NCBI GenBank assembly: GCA_030605265.1
Contig: JAUWIR010000012.1
Span: forward strand, 1-18,781
Origin: Pseudomonadota bacterium
Lineage (GTDB): Bacteria; SZUA-182; DTGQ01
Direction of reading: 5' to 3'
Length of the DNA: 18,781 nt
Under the pieces are notes generated by a model. That model was not told where the DNA came from. It ran no database searches and was given only the letters and a program-made list of their open reading frames with translations. Position numbers and translations under genes: made by a program. Shown piece by piece: positions 14,819 through 18,781 of this stretch. The stretch's first letter is position 1. Each line of letters opens with the position of its first letter.

Positions 14819-16123
14819 TCAGTATATAGGAGCCATTGTGCTATCATTATGTAATTGCCAATAAGCGTTAACATAAACAACTCCCAAACTAGAGTCCCAG
14901 TTAAATTGGCCAATATCTCTTTCAAGCCATTCGACCCTAAAACGTGCAACATTCTCAATGTCATCAAGTTTTTGCCCGGGCTGCCAAAGCCTCAAACTAA
15001 CCGAATAAGACCCTGGTAAAAGGGGCAGAGACTCGATTTTACAAACTACTTCCCCTATGCCTTGCAGGGAATTAGGTATGTTGTTTGGTTGATAATCACT
15101 AAAAAGAGTAAAAACCTTTACTCCACAGTCATTATGAAAACTCATGACAAATTGGGGTACAGCTATTTTTTGATCAAAGGAATAACTAATCTTCACTTCT
15201 AAAGGTTTACCATAGTAAGCAATACCATTATTTATGCCCATACTGAATTTTGTGAGTAATGGTCTAAAGCCTTTTGCACGGTTAGGATGATTAATAAGAT
15301 TCTCTGAGGCAGATAATTTTTCTGTACCTTGCATATAAGTTGCTATAGTATTATTGACTTCGCCAATTGTTTTAATTCTACCTTTCGAGAGGAGAATTCC
15401 TCGTTTGCAGAGGCTTGAAACGGCGCCCATGTTATGGCTTACAAATAAGACAGTACGTCCTTCTTTTACTACGTTTCCCATTTTGCCTAAGCACTTTTTT
15501 TGAAAAGCGGCATCACCCACTGCTAAAACTTCGTCCACTAATAAGATCTCCGGCTCAAGATGAGCGGCCACTGCAAAGGCTAATCTCACATACATCCCGC
15601 TTGAATAACGTTTAACCGGGGTATCAATAAACTCTTCGACTCCGGAAAAGTCCACAATTTCATCGAATTTTTTTTTAATCTCAGCTCTGGTCATTCCCAT
15701 AATGGCACCATTAAGAAATATGTTTTCTCGCCCTGTTAGTTCAGGATGGAAGCCTGTGCCAACCTCCAATAAACTGGCCACACGTCCATATATACGGGAT
15801 TCACCCTCAGTTGGTTCAGTAATTTGACTTAATACTTTCAACAAAGTTGATTTGCCGGCGCCATTTAGTCCTATGATACCAATTATTTCACCTTGCATGA
15901 CCTCAAAGGAAATATCCTTTAAAGCCCAGAATTCTCTTTTAGCTTTCAAAGAAGACAACCCTGTATATTTTTCTGAATTTCTAAAATTATTTTTATTTTT
16001 TAAACTACAGCCATATGATTTGATATAATGTGCAAGGTAGTCACGTAATGTATCATGTCGTAAGGTAGCGCCAATCTTGTATTTCTTACCTAAAGCTTTA
16101 ACCTGAATTATCGGTTTTGCCAT
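14819..16123 (-). CDS. ABC transporter ATP-binding protein, Wzt-like (copy B)
   Basis: Protein of 434 aa. The ABC domain has Walker A GLNGAGKST (85-93), LEVGTGFHPELTGRENIFLN (119-138), signature RYSSGMYVRLAF (172-183), Walker B EILLVDEVLAVGD (192-204) and switch His in FVSHNMG (H230). An insertion rich in Asn, Lys and Ser (about 38-60) precedes the core. After about residue 265 a carbohydrate-binding-type C-terminal domain follows, ending in aromatic residues (VNAYWQLHN). Like copy A it should power export of a polysaccharide, with the tail giving specificity for the chain end. It begins 40 bp after the permease B stop. No good Shine-Dalgarno precedes the ATG, only A-rich sequence. The two ATPases are alike in the ATPase core but their tails look unrelated, consistent with different cargo. 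Confidence 0.92.
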   Translation of the reverse strand: MAKPIIQVKALGKKYKIGATLRHDTLRDYLAHYIKSYGCSLKNKNNFRNSEKYTGLSSLKAKREFWALKDISFEVMQGEIIGIIGLNGAGKSTLLKVLSQITEPTEGESRIYGRVASLLEVGTGFHPELTGRENIFLNGAIMGMTRAEIKKKFDEIVDFSGVEEFIDTPVKRYSSGMYVRLAFAVAAHLEPEILLVDEVLAVGDAAFQKKCLGKMGNVVKEGRTVLFVSHNMGAVSSLCKRGILLSKGRIKTIGEVNNTIATYMQGTEKLSASENLINHPNRAKGFRPLLTKFSMGINNGIAYYGKPLEVKISYSFDQKIAVPQFVMSFHNDCGVKVFTLFSDYQPNNIPNSLQGIGEVVCKIESLPLLPGSYSVSLRLWQPGQKLDDIENVARFRVEWLERDIGQFNWDSSLGVVYVNAYWQLHNDSTMAPIY

Positions 16124-16163
16124 TTTTTAATTTTTAAAAATCCATTTATTGATGTAATTGGAT

Positions 16164-17015
16164 TTATATAATGTCTGCAAAGGTTTTTTCAGTACTTTTA
16201 AAAAAACAAATACCGGATATAAGCAAAATTAGTATAATTACCAAACTTACCCAAATGCCCGGCCAATAGGGTTTAAATTGGTCACCAAGTATACACCAAC
16301 GAAAGCCGTCAATAACTCCCACCATGGGATTAAGACTATAGAGTAATCTCCATTTTTCCGGTACCACATCTGACATAAAACCCACAGGGCTAATGTATAG
16401 CCCTGCCCGCATGAGAAAAGGAACTATATAGCCAATATCCCTGTACTTAACATTCAAAGCGCCAAGCCAAAGACCAATGCCAAAAGAGGCTAGAAAGGCG
16501 ATCATCAAAAAGACAGGTAAGAGGAAAAGTAAAAAGCGAAAAGACACTTGATACCAAACCATAAGTCCAAGGAGAAGGATAAATGATATGAGAAAATCAA
16601 CACCTCCACAAATGGTTGAACTTGCCGGGATGATAAGCCGAGGGAAATAAACCTTGGAGATTAAATGTGCTGAGCCCACAAGTGAATTGGTGCTTCTGCT
16701 CATGGCATTGGAAAAAAACTCCCAAGGAAGCAATCCGGCAAAAGTCATCACGGCATATGGCGCGCCATTGCTTGGAAGTTTGGCTAAACGTCCAAAGACC
16801 ACAGTAAAGACAACCATGGTGAATATCGGCTGAAGTGCTGCCCAGGCTATGCCAAGCACCGTCTGTTTATAACGAACAAGGATGTCCCTCCAGGCAAGAA
16901 ATACAAAAAGCTCCCGGTAGCGCCAAAGCTCTTTAAAATCAACGCCGATTAATCCCTTTCGTGGACGAATAATGCGTAAAGGGACAGTTTGTGCTGTGAT
17001 TGCTTGATTAGACAT
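16164..17015 (-). CDS. ABC-2 type polysaccharide export permease, Wzm-like (copy B)
   Basis: Protein of 283 aa. A cytoplasmic N-terminus ends in LWRYRELFVFLAWRDILVRY (30-49), the amphipathic entry helix typical of Wzm/TagG-type permeases, followed by KQTVLGIAWAALQPIF (50-65). Hydrophobic segments lie near 52-76, 86-105, 128-154, 160-186, 195-215 and 254-272. Conserved loops are YAVMTFAGLLPWEFF (87-101), LNVKYRDIGYIVPF (187-200) and LNPMVGVIDGFRW (228-240), all familiar from O-antigen and teichoic acid exporters. Together with the ATPase encoded downstream it would carry an undecaprenyl-linked polysaccharide across the inner membrane. It starts after a long non-coding stretch, so it is probably the first gene of a transcript; a weak promoter is noted at 17093-17121. 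Confidence 0.93.
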   Translation of the reverse strand: MSNQAITAQTVPLRIIRPRKGLIGVDFKELWRYRELFVFLAWRDILVRYKQTVLGIAWAALQPIFTMVVFTVVFGRLAKLPSNGAPYAVMTFAGLLPWEFFSNAMSRSTNSLVGSAHLISKVYFPRLIIPASSTICGGVDFLISFILLLGLMVWYQVSFRFLLFLLPVFLMIAFLASFGIGLWLGALNVKYRDIGYIVPFLMRAGLYISPVGFMSDVVPEKWRLLYSLNPMVGVIDGFRWCILGDQFKPYWPGIWVSLVIILILLISGICFFKSTEKTFADII

Positions 17016-17047
17016 AATTTAAAAAATTAAGAGAAAACAGTTCACTG

Positions 17048-17070
17048 GTTCAGGGTTCAAAAGTTCAGGG
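17048..17070. repeat. Short direct repeat GTTCAGGG, two copies
   Basis: GTTCAGGG at 17048-17055 recurs at 17063-17070, with a related GTTCAAAAG between them and AGTTCAC just before. The pattern resembles degenerate GGTTCAGGGTTCA intergenic strings that I recall from repeat-rich genomes. Confidence 0.4.
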
Positions 17071-17092
17071 CTTATGGATGTTATCAGCCAAG

Positions 17093-17121
17093 AGAATACA
17101 GCTTCGCCCTCTCAATTCCAA
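17093..17121 (-). promoter_or_regulatory. Weak candidate promoter for exporter pair B
   Basis: On the minus strand, TTGGAA (17116-17121) and TATTCT (17093-17098) are separated by exactly 17 bp and sit about 80 bp upstream of the permease B start. Each hexamer matches only four of six consensus bases. Confidence 0.3.
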
Positions 17122-17217
17122 TAACTAGAGTAGTAATTTTAATTATTAAAAAATAAGTCTTAATTGGGGAAAAAAATAAGTTAGTCTTTTCAATATTGTA
17201 TCGACAGCAAGTACAAC

Positions 17218-17489
17218 CTAAATTCGGAATCTAATATAAGAAATTATTTTTTAATATTCTTTTTTAATATAGCCGGTAAAATAGATTAAGTAAGGATATA
17301 GCTAATTATTGTAACGATAGAAACGATCATTCACAGAATTAAATGGAAAAATGAGAGGGCCCTTAAAAAGAAATCAGTTAAAAAGTAAAATTTTATTAAT
17401 TTTGGGATGAATATGGTTGGGATTATCGAGATTAAGGAGAAAAATATGGGCTCTGATAAAAGATAAAAAATAGTTTTATTATCTATATT
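17218..17489 (-). pseudogene. Decayed duplicate of the flippase (wzx) 3' end
   Basis: Translated by hand from 17489 downward this gives NIDNKTIFYLLSEPIFFSLI and then SIIPTIFIPKLIKFYFLTDF, nearly the same as the flippase tail at the right end of the window (18379-18639). In the first 150 nt I count 18 mismatches. It then carries a 9-bp insertion with an in-frame TGA (17331-17333), a TAA and a 2-bp insertion that shifts the frame, so it cannot encode the C-terminus. Homology begins at the stop-codon equivalent (17218-17220) and ends 10 bp short of the vapC stop codon. The rest of the gene is absent. It fills most of the 483-bp stretch between vapC and permease B, which otherwise holds no gene. 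Confidence 0.88.
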
Positions 17490-17498
17490 GGGGGCTTA

Positions 17499-17939
17499 TT
17501 ACAAGCAATTCTCATAACCGGCTAACTCCGGAAAATATTTTATATATATTCCTCTGTCTCTGGTAAGAATTGCATTACACTTTGTTAAGGCGAATCCTCC
17601 TATATAAAAATCGGATAAAAAATGTTCCTTTACATCCATTATATTTCCACAGTGCGAACATTTAGGTCTTGTCTTTCTCTTTAAATATTTCATCCACCCG
17701 GTTCCGGCGCTAGTCACGGAATCAAGATCTAATGATTCGATTCTAATTTTGTGATCCCTCAAAAATGAATGTAATAGCTTCGTATCTCCTTTAAATTGAG
17801 GCATAAGCTCTGCAAATACCACAGATGGAGCAATAAGGTCCTCCCTTTTGGTAATCGCAGTATATAATTTTTCCTGATGGCTTTTAAATTCATCCTTTAA
17901 GATATCAATGAGAATGGTAGTATCTATGCAGATTTTCAA
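17499..17939 (-). CDS. vapC: VapC-type PIN-domain toxin
   Basis: Protein of 146 aa with the PIN-domain acidic residues in order: D6 in KICIDTTIL, E44 in VVFAELMP, D110 in FLSDFYIGGFAL and D128 in ILTRDRGIY. PIN toxins of VapBC pairs are Mg-dependent RNases that cut RNA when their antitoxin is degraded. A pair of cysteines, CSHCG at 94-98, sits in the loop before D110; this looks like half a zinc ribbon and is not part of the minimal PIN fold. The start is TTG (17937-17939), overlapping the antitoxin stop as TTGA. No ATG lies near, and the PIN domain begins immediately after. The gene ends 10 bp before the decayed flippase fragment. Confidence 0.9.
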   Translation of the reverse strand: MKICIDTTILIDILKDEFKSHQEKLYTAITKREDLIAPSVVFAELMPQFKGDTKLLHSFLRDHKIRIESLDLDSVTSAGTGWMKYLKRKTRPKCSHCGNIMDVKEHFLSDFYIGGFALTKCNAILTRDRGIYIKYFPELAGYENCL

Positions 17940-18157
17940 TTTACCTTGCCTCTGATTTCATCCATATAGCTCTCAGTTGTGGTTCCATCTTTAAATCTTC
18001 CGCACCATTTCTTCTTAACTGCTTCCAAGGGATTCACAATCAGAATATATTTATCCCCCTCTCTGGTTATATCTATTTCGCTTCCCGGAACAATACCCAA
18101 CTCATGGCGAATATCTGGAGGTATTGTAATCTGGTACTTTGCTGTAACTTTAGACAT
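17936..18157 (-). CDS. vapB: VapB-type antitoxin, AbrB/MazE-like DNA-binding
   Basis: Protein of 73 aa. Residues 1-45 are a SpoVT/AbrB swapped-hairpin DNA-binding domain: MSKVTAKYQITIPPDIRHEL, then GIVPGSEIDITREGDKY. The remaining 28 residues (KKKWCGRFKDG and on) should be the flexible segment that blocks the toxin. Typically the antitoxin both neutralises VapC and represses the operon with it. The ATG at 18155-18157 has AGGAG (18168-18172) 10 nt upstream, and the gene overlaps vapC by 4 bp. A near-consensus promoter with repeat-type operator sites lies just upstream, which supports autoregulation. Confidence 0.92.
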   Translation of the reverse strand: MSKVTAKYQITIPPDIRHELGIVPGSEIDITREGDKYILIVNPLEAVKKKWCGRFKDGTTTESYMDEIRGKVN

Positions 18158-18175
18158 ATTTATTCATCTCCTATG

Positions 18176-18207
18176 ATGGTATACCATTAACTACTTTGTA
18201 GTATACC
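18176..18207. promoter_or_regulatory. Probable vapBC operator
   Basis: A perfect 12-bp palindrome, ATGGTATACCAT (18176-18187), is followed by CTACTTTGTAG (18191-18201, an inverted repeat with a 3-nt loop) and a second GTATACC (18201-18207). The two GTATACC copies are 22 bp apart, about two helical turns, and the second overlaps the -10 box. This fits an AbrB-type VapB blocking its own promoter. Confidence 0.65.
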
Positions 18208-18228
18208 TATGTTGCTACCTTCGGTCAA
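18200..18228 (-). promoter_or_regulatory. vapBC promoter
   Basis: On the minus strand, TTGACC (18223-18228) and TATACT (18200-18205) each match five of six consensus bases, with an ideal 17-bp spacer. Transcription would start near 18190-18195, ahead of vapB. This is the clearest promoter in the window. Confidence 0.75.
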
Positions 18229-18261
18229 GGCTTTATTTTTCTGTTTTTTCAACCTTTCCGA

Positions 18262-18291
18262 AATATCGATTACATGAATATCGAATATCGA
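18262..18291. repeat. AATATCGA short repeats
   Basis: AATATCGA occurs at 18262-18269, 18277-18284 and 18284-18291 in the gap between the flippase stop and the vapBC promoter. The ATATCGAATATCGAA pattern resembles dispersed intergenic strings that I recall from other environmental genomes. Confidence 0.45.
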
Positions 18292-18378
18292 AAGTAAAGT
18301 TGAAGGCTGAGTTCTTACAGGGCGACCAGATTAATTCCTTCTTCTAATTTTTTTGTAGGGCATACTTCCTTTTCTTGG

Positions 18379-18781
18379 CTAAATTCGTAATCTAATATAA
18401 GAAATTATTTTTTGATATTCCTCTTTAAAATAACCGGTAAAATATATTAAAAAGACATAGCTAATTAGCGTAACGATTGAGACCATGAATAAATGGAAAA
18501 ATGAGAGAATTCTTAAAGAGAAATCACTTAAAAAGTAAAATTTTGTTAATCCGGGGATGAATATAGTTGGAATTATCGAGATTAAGGAGAAAAATATTGG
18601 CTCTGAAAGAAGATAAAAAATTTTTTTATTATCAATATTTAATTTTTTATTAAATTTCCAGAGAAAAAATATTGAACCAACCAGAAGGGAAAATGAGGAG
18701 GCTATTACAGCGCCACCAATTCCCCATCTAATTATCAGAAAATAACTTAAAATGATATTTAATATACTTATTAATAGGCCG
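18379..18781 (-). CDS. Polysaccharide flippase (Wzx-like), C-terminal part (5' end outside window)
   Basis: A hand translation gives 133 codons open from the window edge to a TAG at 18379-18381. The segment is strongly hydrophobic: LLISILNIILSYFLIIRWGI, GGAVIASSFSLLVGSIFFLW, IFFSLISIIPTIFIPGL and LFMVSIVTLISYVFLIYF make about four membrane spans. The N-I-I-L-x-Y-x-L-I-x-x-W-G-I-x-G-A-x-x-A-x-x-x-S motif is typical of the late helices of Wzx/MATE-type flippases (Polysacc_synt family), which move undecaprenyl-linked repeat units across the inner membrane. The protein ends in basic residues (SYIRLRI). Its last 85 codons are repeated, in decayed form, behind vapC. Assignment rests on the C-terminal part only. 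Confidence 0.82.
   Translation of the reverse strand, partial: GLLISILNIILSYFLIIRWGIGGAVIASSFSLLVGSIFFLWKFNKKLNIDNKKIFYLLSEPIFFSLISIIPTIFIPGLTKFYFLSDFSLRILSFFHLFMVSIVTLISYVFLIYFTGYFKEEYQKIISYIRLRI

Noticed and set aside
17048..18291. Possible CRISPR array from short repeats
   Set aside because: The repeats are only 8 bp, irregularly spaced and unlike each other; no array structure and no cas genes.

Overview
This window reads as the inside of a surface-polysaccharide (O-antigen or capsule type) gene cluster of a Gram-negative bacterium. Every recognisable gene lies on the minus strand, so the cluster runs right to left. The host lineage cannot be fixed from the sequence alone. The DNA is AT-rich, but base composition changes sharply from gene to gene, as expected of a locus assembled by repeated transfer. 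Fragments that look like dispersed intergenic repeats suggest a free-living environmental bacterium with many repeats.

Right end (about 16.1-18.8 kb): the 3' end of a Wzx-type flippase gene, then a vapBC toxin-antitoxin pair with a clear promoter and operator. Directly behind vapC lies a decayed second copy of the flippase 3' end, so the toxin-antitoxin cassette sits between two imperfect direct repeats of about 260-270 bp. Next comes the first ABC-2 exporter pair (permease, then ATPase with a carbohydrate-binding-type tail).

Middle (about 11.6-14.7 kb): a second permease/ATPase pair behind its own candidate promoter, then a polysaccharide pyruvyl transferase family gene that overlaps the ATPase gene. 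From about position 12,950 down to 11,650 the DNA becomes extremely AT-rich. The step falls at the domain boundary inside the second ATPase.

Sugar-activation block (about 6.0-11.6 kb): a NeuA-like cytidylyltransferase with an altered metal-binding motif; a 580-bp gene-poor stretch holding a broken GxxExxY gene and repeat remnants; then a SIS-domain isomerase, a SerA-like 2-hydroxyacid dehydrogenase, an inositol-monophosphatase-family phosphatase, a SAM methyltransferase and a Gfo/Idh/MocA oxidoreductase. Apart from the 97-bp gap between the SIS and dehydrogenase genes, the last five are tightly packed. Together they could make an unusual CMP-activated sugar acid, but this is inference. No NeuB- or KdsA-type synthase is present here.

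Left end (1-5.8 kb): an MptE-like (DUF115) protein, a putative GT-A-like glycosyltransferase, a CapK/phenylacetate-CoA-ligase-like adenylate-forming enzyme, a CgeB-like GT-B glycosyltransferase, a SDR epimerase/dehydratase whose usual catalytic Tyr position reads Asn, and the N-terminus of a DegT/DnrJ/EryC1/StrS aminotransferase cut by the window edge. Overall, the left and centre make and transfer nucleotide sugars, the two ABC systems and the flippase are export routes, and vapBC is an accessory passenger.
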